A stretch of 64,000 nt of DNA from Chryseobacterium vaccae (GCF_009602705.1 NZ_VSWH01000001.1:4823001-4887000); one strand, 5' to 3'. Counted from the first letter of the stretch, positions 9,582 through 18,431 are shown. The notes: generated from the sequence alone by a model not told the origin. Translations and numbers: made by a program.

Positions 9582-10153
9582 ATTTTTTCTACTTCAGCGA
9601 AAAGCTTTTGGGAAATCTCATCAATTTCACCTACACCGTTTACCTCAACATATTTTCCCTGCTGCTTGTATAGTTCGGCTACTTCTGCTGTTTTAGCATA
9701 ATATTCTTTGATTCTGTTTTCGATGATCTCCATGTTGCTGTCATCAGATCTTTTACTGGTTTCTCCTCTTTTCAGAATTCTTTCCACCAGGATCTTATCT
9801 TCTACCACCAATGAAAGACAGATGTCGATCTTATCATTCAGTTCTTCTTTAACAATTCTTTCCAGAGCCTCTGTCTGTGCAGTAGTTCTCGGATAACCGT
9901 CAAAAATAAATCCGTTGGTATCAGTCGGCTTTCTGATCTCGTCAACCAGCATATCTGTTGTCACCTGATCCGGAACCAATTCTCCCTTGTCAATGTAAGA
10001 CTTTGCCAGTTTCCCAAGTTCAGTATCATTTTTCATGTTATACCTGAAAAGGTCGCCGGTTGAAATCTGTTTTAAATTGAATTTTTCGATCAGATTTTGG
10101 GCTTGTGTTCCTTTTCCACTTCCTGGAGGGCCGAACAGAACTATGTTTATCAT
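9575..10153 (-). CDS. adk: Adenylate kinase, short LID form
   Basis: A 192-residue adenylate kinase that interconverts ATP+AMP and 2 ADP in the cytosol. The P-loop is GPPGSGKGT at residues 8-16, followed by the AMP-binding STGDLFRYNM and DGYPRT motifs and LID arginines in RILKRGETSKRSDD. There is no zinc-binding insert, so it is the short form. It lies between hpt and obg on the same strand, an order I recognise from related Flavobacteriia. Confidence 0.97.
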   Translation of the reverse strand: MINIVLFGPPGSGKGTQAQNLIEKFNLKQISTGDLFRYNMKNDTELGKLAKSYIDKGELVPDQVTTDMLVDEIRKPTDTNGFIFDGYPRTTAQTEALERIVKEELNDKIDICLSLVVEDKILVERILKRGETSKRSDDSNMEIIENRIKEYYAKTAEVAELYKQQGKYVEVNGVGEIDEISQKLFAEVEKIK

Positions 10154-10170
10154 AATTTTGATGCGCTTTT

Positions 10171-10276
10171 GGCCTTAGTAATATACCTTTCGGCCTTTAG
10201 CTTTTTTAGTTAATATTTTACTTTTATTTCGATTAAGTTTTAAAGCTAAAGGCTAATAGCCGATAGCTAGTAGCAG
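10171..10276. repeat. Inverted pair of 7-nt-period arrays between hpt and adk
   Basis: Positions 10242-10276 are five 7-mers such as aaagcta and aaggcta in exact register, ending four bases before the hpt stop codon. The facing arm at about 10171-10212 has 7-mers such as ggccttt and agctttt. The central parts of the two arms are reverse complements over about 14 bases. About 30 bases of T-rich spacer separate them. Confidence 0.82.
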
Positions 10277-10279
10277 TGA

Positions 10280-10834
10280 TTAATGGTTGATCTGTCCCTC
10301 TTCCAGCTGATACAGATTAGAAAGGTTTCTTCCCAGTTCATCATAATCAAGTCCGTAGCCCAGAACAAATTTATTAGGAATCTCTTTTCCAATATAATCC
10401 AGTTTGAAATCTTTCTTGTACACCTCAGGCTTTAATAAAAAAGAAGCCAGTTTTACAGATTTCGGACGTTGTGTTTCTGTGAAATATTTAAAAAGACTTT
10501 CCACTGTATTCCCGGTATCTACAATGTCTTCCACAAGAATGATGTGACGGTCTCTTACGTCTTTGGTAAGCTCCATTTTCTGGTAAACGATTCCCGTAGA
10601 TTCAGTTCCCACATAAGAACTCATTTGGATGAACGCAATTTCGCATTCGCCCGGATAATATTTTAAAAGGTCTGAGAAGAACATGATCACTCCGTTCAAA
10701 ACACCGATGAAAACAGGAACCTCGTCCTTGTAGTCTTCATAAATCTTTAAAGCTGTTTCTTTTACAATTTCCTGAATTTCGGCGTCCTTCAGATAAGGAA
10801 CGAAAGTTTTGTCGTGAACTTTAATGCTTTCCAT
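10280..10834 (-). CDS. hpt: Hypoxanthine phosphoribosyltransferase
   Basis: A 184-residue type I phosphoribosyltransferase for purine salvage. The PRPP-binding loop is VLVEDIVDTGNTV in the canonical hydrophobic-ED-x-x-DTG form. Other family segments are visible: GVLNGVIMFFSDLL near the N-terminus and VLGYGLDYDELGRNL near the C-terminus. It is the first gene of the hpt-adk-obg group, with a candidate promoter immediately upstream. Confidence 0.95.
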   Translation of the reverse strand: MESIKVHDKTFVPYLKDAEIQEIVKETALKIYEDYKDEVPVFIGVLNGVIMFFSDLLKYYPGECEIAFIQMSSYVGTESTGIVYQKMELTKDVRDRHIILVEDIVDTGNTVESLFKYFTETQRPKSVKLASFLLKPEVYKKDFKLDYIGKEIPNKFVLGYGLDYDELGRNLSNLYQLEEGQINH

Positions 10835-10853
10835 AAAAAATTTTAGTAGGTGG

Positions 10854-10861
10854 CAAAGTTA
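10854..10861 (-). promoter_or_regulatory. Promoter -7 box of hpt
   Basis: On the minus strand TAACTTTG (TAnnTTTG) lies 19 bases before the hpt ATG. No TTG is evident at -33. Confidence 0.45.
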
Positions 10862-10985
10862 CGGATTTTTGGCAGAATGCAGAAATCTATACTGCTTCCA
10901 TTTTCATAAAGCTGTTTCTGAATGAGTTTGGCCCAAAAGAAATACAGAACAGACATCAAAAAAACTGAGATTAAATGATTTGTAG

Positions 10986-10993
10986 TATATTTG
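10986..10993 (+). promoter_or_regulatory. Promoter -7 box of the ABC-F gene
   Basis: TATATTTG matches TAnnTTTG and would give a 5-prime leader of about 100 nt before the ABC-F start at 11102. The -33 region has CTG rather than TTG. Confidence 0.45.
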
Positions 10994-11018
10994 TACTTTC
11001 AAAACCCAAAATACGGAC

Positions 11019-11101
11019 ATGTAGGATTCAATTTCTTTCAGACTTTTATTAACGGTAGCAGAACAGCTGCCCATCTTTAACCATTCCATAAGAAAGAAAT
11101 T
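11019..11101 (+). promoter_or_regulatory. Structured leader of the ABC-F gene, possible translational attenuator
   Basis: The leader contains an ATG followed directly by TAG (11019-11024), a minimal start-stop frame. A perfect 10-bp inverted repeat (11030-11039 with 11092-11101) has its right arm ending at the ABC-F start codon. Inside it sits a second 6-bp stem (11054-11059 with 11066-11071, one G-U pair). Pairing of the outer stem would mask the translation initiation region. A role in drug- or stalling-dependent regulation is inference from ABC-F resistance genes elsewhere. Confidence 0.4.
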
Positions 11102-12688
11102 ATGATTTTGCTTCACTACATATCCTACGGGTTCCCGGGAGGGGATCTCCTTTTTAATCATATCAGTTTAACCATACAACCCCATACAAAATCGGCTTTA
11201 ACCGGAAGTAACGGCATGGGAAAATCAACCCTGCTTAAAATTATGGCAGGAGAAATTCAGCCATTGGAAGGCAGCATAACGATCAAGGATGATCTGTATT
11301 ATGTCCCGCAGATGTTCGGGAATTTTAATAATAAAACCGTGGCAGAGTGCCTTAAAATTGACAAAAAACTGGACGCTCTTCAGAAAATTACAGAAGGCGA
11401 AATAGATGAAGAATATTTTGAAACCTTAAATGATGACTGGGACATTGAAGAACGCAGCCAAAATGCTTTGTACTATTGGGGACTTGAAAACCTGAAACTG
11501 AACCAGAAGCTTGAAAACCTGAGCGGAGGTGAGAAAACAAAAGTTTTCCTTGCGGGAATCCAGATTAACCAGCCCGAGATTATTTTAATGGATGAACCTA
11601 CCAACCATATGGATCTGAAAGGCAGAAAACTCCTGTATGATCTTATCGAAAAAACAGATGCAGCTGTTGTGATGGTAAGTCATGACCGTGCTTTGCTTAA
11701 TCTTGCCGATACAATATTTGAACTCAGCAGCCAGGGAATTGATACTTATGGCGGCAATTATGATTTCTATGCAGAACAAAAAGCTATAGAGCAGGAAGCC
11801 CTTCAGAATGATATACATGCAAAAGAACGCGCCCTGAAAAAGGCAAAAGAAAAAGAACGTGAAACATTGGAACGTAAGCAAAAGCTGGATGCAAGGGGAA
11901 AACAGAAACAGGAAAAATCAGGAGTAGCCAGAATTATGATGAATACCTTGCGGAATAATGCCGAAAAAAATACATCTAAGCTGAAAAACATCCATGCAGA
12001 AAAGATCAGCGGTATTTCCGGAGACCTCAGAAACCTCCGTACCTCTGTAAAGAATGCGGATCAGATGAAGGTTATTTTCAATGATTCAAACCTGCATTCC
12101 GGTAAAATTCTGATTACAGCAGAGGAGATTAATTATCAGTATACTTCTGAAAATCTATGGAAAGAGAGTCTCAATCTTGAAATCCTCAGTGGAGACCGGA
12201 TTTCAGTAAAAGGCTCGAACGGATCAGGAAAAACGACTTTAATAAAGCTTCTGATGGAAAATCTACAGCCCACGACAGGGAAAATAATAAGGTCAGATTT
12301 TACTACTCTTTATATCGATCAGGAATATTCAATGATCAATAAAGAGATTTCCGTCGAAGACTTTGTCCAGCAGTTCAATGAGGGGGCTCTCCCGGAATCT
12401 GAGGTAAAAACAATATTGTCAAGATTCCTGTTCAGAAAAGAAACCTGGGATAAGAAATGTGGCGCATTAAGTGGTGGAGAGCGCCTGAGACTCCTCCTTT
12501 GCGGGCTTTCAGTCAGTAATACAACTCCTGACATGATTATTCTGGATGAACCAACCAATAATCTGGATCTGCAGAACGTTGAAATTTTAACGGAATCTGT
12601 TAAAGACTATCACGGAACTCTTATTGTGATTTCTCATGATGAAATCTTTCTGGAGGAAATAGGAATAGAAAAGGAAATCACTTTATAA
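11102..12688 (+). CDS. ABC-F family ATPase
   Basis: A 528-residue soluble protein with two ABC ATPase domains and no membrane segments. The first P-loop is GSNGMGKST at 35-43, with signature LSGGE and Walker B IILMDEPTNHMD. The second has GSNGSGKTT, LSGGERLRL and IILDEPTNNLD. The linker between them (about residues 225-300) is charged and helical (AKERALKKAKEKERETLERK), as in the P-site tRNA interaction motif of ABC-F proteins. ABC-F factors act on the ribosome E/P site, either as housekeeping translation factors or as antibiotic protection proteins. Family is certain; which subtype is not. The structured leader hints at regulation. Confidence 0.93.
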   Translation: MILLHYISYGFPGGDLLFNHISLTIQPHTKSALTGSNGMGKSTLLKIMAGEIQPLEGSITIKDDLYYVPQMFGNFNNKTVAECLKIDKKLDALQKITEGEIDEEYFETLNDDWDIEERSQNALYYWGLENLKLNQKLENLSGGEKTKVFLAGIQINQPEIILMDEPTNHMDLKGRKLLYDLIEKTDAAVVMVSHDRALLNLADTIFELSSQGIDTYGGNYDFYAEQKAIEQEALQNDIHAKERALKKAKEKERETLERKQKLDARGKQKQEKSGVARIMMNTLRNNAEKNTSKLKNIHAEKISGISGDLRNLRTSVKNADQMKVIFNDSNLHSGKILITAEEINYQYTSENLWKESLNLEILSGDRISVKGSNGSGKTTLIKLLMENLQPTTGKIIRSDFTTLYIDQEYSMINKEISVEDFVQQFNEGALPESEVKTILSRFLFRKETWDKKCGALSGGERLRLLLCGLSVSNTTPDMIILDEPTNNLDLQNVEILTESVKDYHGTLIVISHDEIFLEEIGIEKEITL

Positions 12689-12822
12689 TTTTTATAGTCG
12701 GAAAACACAACGGCAAAAGTTTTTTTGATTATTTTGCTGTTTTTAGGCGCAAGAAAATCCGATATTTTCAGCAAATAATTTTTATTTACTAAAAAGATTT
12801 CCCACAGAATACCCAGAAAAAG

Positions 12823-12879
12823 ATCTGCGTTATCTGCCCGATATGAGAATGTGAAAAATTCTCTCGCAAATCAGCAGAT
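12823..12879. repeat. Degenerate inverted repeat with atctgc units
   Basis: Atctgc occurs at 12823 and 12832 (9 bases apart). Its inverted form occurs as gcaaat at 12866 and gcagat at 12874. The two sides can fold back around an AT-rich centre. No gene is seen in 12689-12953 apart from this and the palindrome that follows. Confidence 0.4.
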
Positions 12880-12895
12880 GTTTGCATTATAATTA

Positions 12896-12928
12896 AAACG
12901 TTATAGGTTTCCAAAACCTATAACGTTT
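12896..12928 (-). terminator. Palindromic hairpin, terminator of the HEAT gene
   Basis: A perfect 15-bp stem (12896-12910 with 12914-12928) with a 3-nt CCA loop, followed on the minus strand by TTTTAATT. It terminates the minus-strand HEAT gene and may also stop the converging ABC-F gene. Its 15-bp arm and 3-nt loop geometry matches the hairpin at 27498-27530. Confidence 0.8.
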
Positions 12929-12953
12929 ATAGTTATATCCCCACAAAAAGTAT

Positions 12954-13472
12954 TTATTTTGTGGTCTTTTTGATAGCATCCAGATAGATTTTCTTAATGC
13001 TGTTCTTTTCTTCCTTCTCAGAGATACTTTCAAGGGTTGGAAGAAGATCTGAATTATATTTTGTTTTTAGCTTAAGGATTTCTCCCAGAGCAAATGCGGC
13101 ACTCCATCGTACCACAGTTCCTTCGTGATCAGTATTGGCAAGCAGTCCGCTGATTGGCTTCTCCAGATGGTCCTGAAAAAGATGAGCAATATTCCCGATT
13201 ACTTTAGCGCTTTCCCATTTTATCCGGGGTGCTTTTTCTGGCAGGGTAGAGGTTACAAACGTCAGGACTGTTTCATCTGCAATGTCGGGTTTCTGTTTGG
13301 TGGCATATTCCAGTGCTTCAACGCAGGTGCCTTTTAGCGGATCTTTAGCTTTTTCGGCAAAGGCGATCAGTTCATCGGTTGGAAGTGATCCGTCCAGTAT
13401 CCATTTACTGATGATATCTGTTTTTTCTTTGGCTTTTATGGCCTTGTCTTTAAAAAGTTCTTCGATTGTCAT
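12954..13472 (-). CDS. HEAT-repeat protein
   Basis: A 172-residue helical protein without signal peptide. It is built of alpha-helical repeats recognisable in segments such as PRIKWESAKVIGNIAHLF and GTVVRWSAAFALGEILKLK, which match HEAT-like repeats where a conserved Arg or Lys caps the second helix. Such proteins act as binding scaffolds; no enzymatic residues are seen. It is eight bases downstream of the zinc-ribbon gene and likely co-transcribed with it. The partner is unknown. Confidence 0.8.
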   Translation of the reverse strand: MTIEELFKDKAIKAKEKTDIISKWILDGSLPTDELIAFAEKAKDPLKGTCVEALEYATKQKPDIADETVLTFVTSTLPEKAPRIKWESAKVIGNIAHLFQDHLEKPISGLLANTDHEGTVVRWSAAFALGEILKLKTKYNSDLLPTLESISEKEEKNSIKKIYLDAIKKTTK

Positions 13473-13480
13473 TGTATTTT

Positions 13481-13750
13481 TCAGTTTTGTTTTTTCCAGC
13501 GTTCTAATTTAGGAATTCCTTTTGAAAACAGGCCTGCTAGGAATCTGGGGAATCCCATTTCTTTCATTTTCAGTTTTACGAAATGCTGCATTTCCTGAGC
13601 GGTAATATCGGGTTGTTTAAACTGTCCGTTTTCATAGCAGTAGCCGCAGTATATTTTGCTGATGCTTCCATCTTTATCCGTTCCTCCTCCGTTAGGCGAT
13701 TTTTTCAGAGGAATCCCGCAGCTCTGACAGTTTTTGTAGGTTTGATTCAT
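13481..13750 (-). CDS. Zinc-ribbon domain protein
   Basis: An 89-residue protein with two CxxC pairs, NCQSCGIPL and YCGYCYENG, about 26 residues apart, which fits a zinc-ribbon fold (putative zinc-ribbon family). The C-terminal half has the helix ITAQEMQHFVKLKMKEMG and a basic end. It is co-directional with the downstream HEAT-repeat gene. The YafY-type regulator lies upstream on the same strand, 70 bases away. Function unknown. Confidence 0.85.
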   Translation of the reverse strand: MNQTYKNCQSCGIPLKKSPNGGGTDKDGSISKIYCGYCYENGQFKQPDITAQEMQHFVKLKMKEMGFPRFLAGLFSKGIPKLERWKKQN

Positions 13751-13820
13751 GTTTTCTCGTATTTTCCGGCAAAGGTAAAAGGGGAGAATGACAACCCTAT
13801 GTCAGTCTGTTTTAAAAAAA

Positions 13821-14501
13821 TTACGTCAAAGAATTAATATACTCCTGAAGAGTAAAATGATCTTCTTTTCTGAAAGGCTGACCTATATTTTTCAGATCCC
13901 GGATCTGTAGTACTTTAAAATCCCGGTATTCCTTACGGATCCAGCACCAGCCGATAAGATGCCATTGATTGGTATAAAAACTCATACCAATCGGTTCTAT
14001 TTCCCTTTCACTGGCTTCATTTTGATTGTTGACGTAGCTTATTTTCAGGATCTGCTTATCGACAATCGCATTTTGAATGATGGTCAGATGATCCCGGTTG
14101 CGGTCTGTTTCCGGAGAAACATAAATACCGATTTTTTCCTGGAGAAGATCCGCCTTTTCTTTTTCCCTGTGCTGCAGTACCGATTTTATCTTGTCAATAG
14201 CATTTGAAACATTTTTATGAATGGTTTTGTCTGTGTAGCGTTCTGAAAGCTTGGCGATCATAATCAGGGCATTGGCTTCATCACTGGTTAACAGAACAGG
14301 GGGAAGAAAAAATCCCTGTAGAACGGTGTAGCCTTTCTGCGGTTCATAGTCAATGGGAACTCCGATTTCTCCAAGTGCTTTAATATCTCTGTATACCGTT
14401 CTGACACTGATCTCATATTTATCAGCAATATAATCCGCAGTCACAAACTTTTTAGACTGAAGGGTAGTCAGTACAGAGATAAGCCTGTCGATTCTGTTCA
14501 T
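13821..14501 (-). CDS. YafY/WYL-type transcriptional regulator
   Basis: A 226-residue regulator. Residues 1-60 form a winged helix-turn-helix of the HTH_11 type (LISVLTTLQSKKFVTADYIA, then YEISVRTVYRDIKALGEIG). The C-terminal half is a WYL domain, with QWHLIGWCWIRKEYRDFKVLQI at the ligand-sensing strand, where the usual W-Y-L reads W-H-L. WYL regulators sense nucleic acid fragments or other small ligands. The two downstream genes, zinc ribbon and HEAT repeat, lie on the same strand and are possible but unproven targets. Confidence 0.9.
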   Translation of the reverse strand: MNRIDRLISVLTTLQSKKFVTADYIADKYEISVRTVYRDIKALGEIGVPIDYEPQKGYTVLQGFFLPPVLLTSDEANALIMIAKLSERYTDKTIHKNVSNAIDKIKSVLQHREKEKADLLQEKIGIYVSPETDRNRDHLTIIQNAIVDKQILKISYVNNQNEASEREIEPIGMSFYTNQWHLIGWCWIRKEYRDFKVLQIRDLKNIGQPFRKEDHFTLQEYINSLT

Positions 14502-14571
14502 GGTCTTTGTAGATATTTTATCAGGAAGACAAATGTATATAAAATGTTCAGGAAAATCTTACAGACTTTTT

Positions 14572-15252
14572 TTAATATTGTATCTGAAACCGTTCCCTGA
14601 TGCTCAACATTGAAATATGTAACAGGATTAGAAATCCAAAAACAAATAAAAGACCTTTCTGAGGAAGCTTTACCAAATTTTCAGTAAATAGAACATACTG
14701 TTGGGGAGAAGTAAAATCATTGATATAGTTCCAGATATTTTTCTGAGAATTACCTTCAAATGTGTAGAAGGTACCGCAAAGGATATAATCTTCTTTTTCC
14801 TCGCTTATTACAGGAGAAATATACTCATGCAGGGCAAAAATATGACCGGTTTTTCCTGCATCTACCGCATAGCTATCCATTCTGGCTTTATGCAGGTCAT
14901 TAAGAACAGAAACAAAATCTCCATAAGTATTCCGGTCTGAAAGAACAAACTCAATCCCGGAGTTCTTTTTATTATCTGTTCCGAGCTTTTTAAGCTGTGA
15001 AACATGGAGTTCTGAGTTTTTTTCGGCTTCATTTGGATCGATGGACATCTGTTGATAATCCCAGTTTCTTAAAGGTTCAAAAGATGACTGGTCATAAGGA
15101 CCGGTAGGAGCATTCTTTGAGGGCAGTCCAATATCAATCACACTGTAAACAGTCCTGTCAATATGCGGAGAAATGTAATACAAGAACAGTATTGGGATTA
15201 CTACAGCACTTATCAGACCAGGGAAATAATATATTTTTCTCATTCCTGTCAT
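14572..15252 (-). CDS. Hypothetical two-TM membrane protein
   Basis: A 226-residue protein of unknown family. It has one N-terminal membrane segment (about 8-27, PGLISAVVIPILFLYYIS) and one near the C-terminus (about 202-216, GLLFVFGFLILLHISML). Between them is a periplasmic domain of about 170 residues containing SGIEFVLSDRNTYGDFVSVLNDLHKA, which vaguely recalls ExbD-like topology and strands. Start 15252 is used; an alternative ATG lies three codons downstream. It follows the ABC exporter pair on the same strand, but a terminator lies between, so it is probably transcribed alone. Confidence 0.7.
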   Translation of the reverse strand: MTGMRKIYYFPGLISAVVIPILFLYYISPHIDRTVYSVIDIGLPSKNAPTGPYDQSSFEPLRNWDYQQMSIDPNEAEKNSELHVSQLKKLGTDNKKNSGIEFVLSDRNTYGDFVSVLNDLHKARMDSYAVDAGKTGHIFALHEYISPVISEEKEDYILCGTFYTFEGNSQKNIWNYINDFTSPQQYVLFTENLVKLPQKGLLFVFGFLILLHISMLSIRERFQIQY

Positions 15253-15335
15253 TTTTGATAAAAATAATAAAAAAACTGTCAGCTGTATACATTGAGACTG
15301 TTTTTAACATTTTCAGATCGATCCCATAGAAACAA

Positions 15336-15367
15336 AAAAGTGATCCAATGGACCACTTTTGATTTTT
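15336..15367 (-). terminator. Terminator of the ABC exporter operon
   Basis: A 12-bp stem (15336-15347 with 15349-15360) carries an A-C mismatch on the plus strand but a G-U pair on the minus strand, followed there by a run of six Ts. It fits termination of the minus-strand ABC unit. Confidence 0.75.
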
Positions 15368-15382
15368 TATATTTCTGAAAAT

Positions 15383-16228
15383 TTACCAATCTCTTTTTCT
15401 CAGAATCCAGTAAGACCCGAAAATGAAAATACCAGACCATACGATGCAGGCGATAAGGCTTTCAACAGGATAGGTGAATTCATATTGAAGTCCCATCATT
15501 TTAGCTGTTTTCAGACGCATCATCGGATTAGGAATAAGGCTTGACATACTTTCCAATGGCAGAAGATGGGTAATGAAAAAATCATCTTTCATCACTTTCA
15601 GTCTTTCCGGTTCCTGAAGTCCTCTTACTTTCTGGAAGGTTTCAATCACGGTCAGAATTCCTTCAGCAATCCAGTAGACAAAGAAACCAAGAAATACAAA
15701 CATTGATTTTCTAAGCAATACCGAAAGGAACATCAGGAAGCAGAAGAACGTAAACAGCTTTACAAAATAATTTCCGATAAAGAATATCTCTTCAAAAACT
15801 TTAGCCGATTCTGTGGTAGTAGAGTACTGATACCCCAAAAACAATGTAATGATGAATACCAACAGTGTAGAAATAGCTGTAAAAATAGTAATAGTCAACA
15901 GTTTTGAACCAATAAACTCTTTTCTGCTAAGCCCGTCGATGGTGTTTTGTTTAAACATCCGGTTGGTAAACTCCTGAGAAATTGAAAATACAATGATAAG
16001 CCCAAGGAAGATCTTCAGTAAGGCCACAATCCAGGTGGTAAAATTCCATATTTCGGGAAAGTTGTAAATGCCCTGTTCTTTCAGATTGATAGTGGCTCCG
16101 AAAACATCCAGATCCACAAGACCAATGAAAAGAAGCACCGTGAGAATAGCGAAATATAATGCTGTGAAAATCTTGAACGGTCTGTAGTTCAGATTTTTAT
16201 AATATTCGAGTTTTAATAATTTAAGCAT
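15383..16228 (-). CDS. ABC transporter permease
   Basis: A 281-residue integral membrane protein with about six hydrophobic segments, for example IFTALYFAILTVLLFIGLV, IVALLKIFLGLIIVFSI and LLTITIFTAISTLLVFIIT. It has the charged segment QEFTNRMFKQNTIDGLSRKEFIGSK typical of ABC-2 type permeases (the coupling region). It overlaps the upstream ATPase gene by eight bases, so the two are translationally coupled and form one exporter. The substrate is unknown; NatAB-, bacitracin- or gliding-type exporters have this architecture. Confidence 0.9.
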   Translation of the reverse strand: MLKLLKLEYYKNLNYRPFKIFTALYFAILTVLLFIGLVDLDVFGATINLKEQGIYNFPEIWNFTTWIVALLKIFLGLIIVFSISQEFTNRMFKQNTIDGLSRKEFIGSKLLTITIFTAISTLLVFIITLFLGYQYSTTTESAKVFEEIFFIGNYFVKLFTFFCFLMFLSVLLRKSMFVFLGFFVYWIAEGILTVIETFQKVRGLQEPERLKVMKDDFFITHLLPLESMSSLIPNPMMRLKTAKMMGLQYEFTYPVESLIACIVWSGIFIFGSYWILRKRDW

Positions 16229-17132
16229 GGTAATTGGTGTTTTTTACAAGTTCAAGGAATTGAGATTCAAGAGACAACTTTTTCTTGGTTAAATGAGAAA
16301 GGAAAATTCCTTTTTCCACCAGTTTCTGGTTCAGGGCAGAAGCCGAAATAGAAGCGTCTTCACGGATCTGGGCCTTGATGATTTCACCTTCTGTTTTTAC
16401 CGAAGTAAACCATTGAAGTTCCTCCAAAGCACTTAACAATTGGGTATTGTTGTCTGCTTTTAATTCAAAATAACCGTTGTTGGCCGTCATTTCATCCACT
16501 CTTCCGCAGTAGATTGAATTTCCTTCCTTCAATACAATCACATGACTGCAGATCTTTTCAATTTCATCAAGAAGGTGGCTGGCGATAATAATAGTGATTC
16601 CTTGTTTCGCAATATTGCTGATAATCTCCCGGATCTGGATAATTCCTTCCGGGTCAAGACCATTGGTGGGTTCGTCAAGGATCAAAACTTCCGGATTGTT
16701 CAGCATGGCAGAAGCAATGGAAAGGCGCTGCTTCATTCCCAGAGAATAAGTTCTGAAAGGATCCTTTTTTCTTTCCAGAAGACCTACGGTTTTCAGTACT
16801 TCATCAATTCTTGTATGAGGAGTTCCTTTGATCTCTGCAACAATCTTAAGGTTGGTTTCCGCATTCAGGTACGGGTAGAAATTAGGCTGTTCAATAATGG
16901 CTCCAATCTTTTTTAAGGTGTCGGGCTGGGTTCCTCTCTCTCCGAACCAGTACCAGTCGCCGCTGGTAGGATTAATGGTAGACAACAGCATTCCGAAGGT
17001 GGTGGATTTACCGCTTCCGTTAGGACCCAATAAGCCGTAAACATTTCCTCTTTCCACATCAAAAGAGATATTGTTTACGACAGTTCGTTTGAATTTTTTA
17101 GTCAAATTCTTTACTGACAAAACTTTTTCCAT
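16221..17132 (-). CDS. ABC transporter ATP-binding protein
   Basis: A 303-residue ATPase subunit of an ABC-2 exporter. It has Walker A GPNGSGKST at about 36-44, Q-loop IEQPNFYPYL, signature YSLGMKQRLSIA with S-L-G-M in place of LSGGQ, Walker B VLILDEPTNGLD, and the switch His in IIIASHLLDEIE. The variant signature is common in this exporter class. A C-terminal extension of about 80 residues follows. Its end overlaps the permease start by eight bases. Confidence 0.94.
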   Translation of the reverse strand: MEKVLSVKNLTKKFKRTVVNNISFDVERGNVYGLLGPNGSGKSTTFGMLLSTINPTSGDWYWFGERGTQPDTLKKIGAIIEQPNFYPYLNAETNLKIVAEIKGTPHTRIDEVLKTVGLLERKKDPFRTYSLGMKQRLSIASAMLNNPEVLILDEPTNGLDPEGIIQIREIISNIAKQGITIIIASHLLDEIEKICSHVIVLKEGNSIYCGRVDEMTANNGYFELKADNNTQLLSALEELQWFTSVKTEGEIIKAQIREDASISASALNQKLVEKGIFLSHLTKKKLSLESQFLELVKNTNYHA

Positions 17133-17338
17133 GATATTTGTTTTACATAGTAGTAGGTCTGTTAAAATTTCAGATTGTTACAAAATGGGAACTATTTTTC
17201 TGCTTTCTGATATTGTTAAGTGCTTTATAAAGATGTAATAAATATCAGATTATCATTATTTTATAGATGTGTAACTTATTTTATGAAAAGAATACCTATT
17301 CTGAAAATAATCATTACAAAATATTAAAAATATAACTT

Positions 17339-18355
17339 ATGAAAATTCTCAAATGGCTGAAAAGACTTGGAATGGGTCTGCTTATTCTCATCATTCTTTT
17401 ATTGATTTCAGGATTTATTTTTGAAAAAGTTTCCCGTTCAAACGCGGAAAAAATACAACCTGACGGCCAGCTGGCAAATGTGGACAATCATAAAATGCAT
17501 TATTTTAAAAAGGGAACAGGAGGACCTTCTATTATTTTTGAAACGGCTTTTGATCCTGCGGGACATCTGCAATGGTATCATATTCAGCAGCAGCTTCCCG
17601 GAACTTATACAACATTTTCCTATGACCGTTCCGGTATTTTATGGAGTGAAAGAGGCACGAGCCCAAAAACAGGAGAGAAAATGGCCGAAGAACTTCATAC
17701 TTTACTGGAAAAGGCAAACGTACCTAAACCTTATATTCTCGTAGGTCATTCCTTTGGCGGTATGCTTACCCGTTTTTTTGTTAAGAAATACCCACAGGAT
17801 GTGGCCGGAGTGATTCTGGTAGACAGCCAGTATCCGGAGGATGATAAGTTTTTGTCACCAGAACTTTACGCCATGGTGAATCAGGGACTGCCTGCCGGAT
17901 TCCTGAAATTTGCGAATACTTTCGGAGTGGCAAGGCTTATGTTTAAAAATATGTTTCCCAATAAAACGGAATATCAATATCAGAACTCTGTTATGCCTGC
18001 GCTGCTTTATAAAAGTGCTTATGCTGTGCTTGAAGAGCAGGAACAGATGAAATCTATCAAACAGGAAGCTGCCCGGATCAATACTTTTGGATCTGTTCCT
18101 CTCTATGTAATTACAGCGGGAGATAAAACGAGGTATAACAGTTTTATTAAAGATGAAAAATTAAAGACCGAAATGCTGGGTGCATGGGATAAAATGCAGA
18201 AAGATCTTCTGAAATTATCATCAGATAGCAGGCAGATTATTGCTTCTGGAAGCGGACATTATATCAATCAGGATCAGCCGAAAGTGATTGAAGATGCTAT
18301 TAATGATATGCAGAATAAGCTTTCAGAAAAGCAAGAAAATCCAGAACAAAAGTAA
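17339..18355 (+). CDS. Alpha/beta hydrolase, membrane-anchored
   Basis: A 338-residue alpha/beta hydrolase with an N-terminal hydrophobic anchor (about residues 11-27, GMGLLILIILLLISGFI). The nucleophile elbow is GHSFGGM with Ser138; SYDRSGILWSERG precedes it and GSGHYINQDQP provides the late His. The substrate is not evident. It is preceded by 206 bases of AT-rich sequence after the divergent ABC gene and followed by a 103-base gap to the AAA ATPase gene. Confidence 0.9.
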   Translation: MKILKWLKRLGMGLLILIILLLISGFIFEKVSRSNAEKIQPDGQLANVDNHKMHYFKKGTGGPSIIFETAFDPAGHLQWYHIQQQLPGTYTTFSYDRSGILWSERGTSPKTGEKMAEELHTLLEKANVPKPYILVGHSFGGMLTRFFVKKYPQDVAGVILVDSQYPEDDKFLSPELYAMVNQGLPAGFLKFANTFGVARLMFKNMFPNKTEYQYQNSVMPALLYKSAYAVLEEQEQMKSIKQEAARINTFGSVPLYVITAGDKTRYNSFIKDEKLKTEMLGAWDKMQKDLLKLSSDSRQIIASGSGHYINQDQPKVIEDAINDMQNKLSEKQENPEQK

Positions 18356-18431
18356 TGTGGTATTCATTTTCAGCATTCAATATTTAGCAAATTTTAGCAA
18401 TTTTTTCAATAGATTTTTGAGATTAAAATAC

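Noticed and set aside
10904..11161. 85-codon minus-strand frame over the ABC-F leader
   Set aside because: It overlaps the ABC-F promoter, leader and start; no recognisable domain and no promoter of its own.
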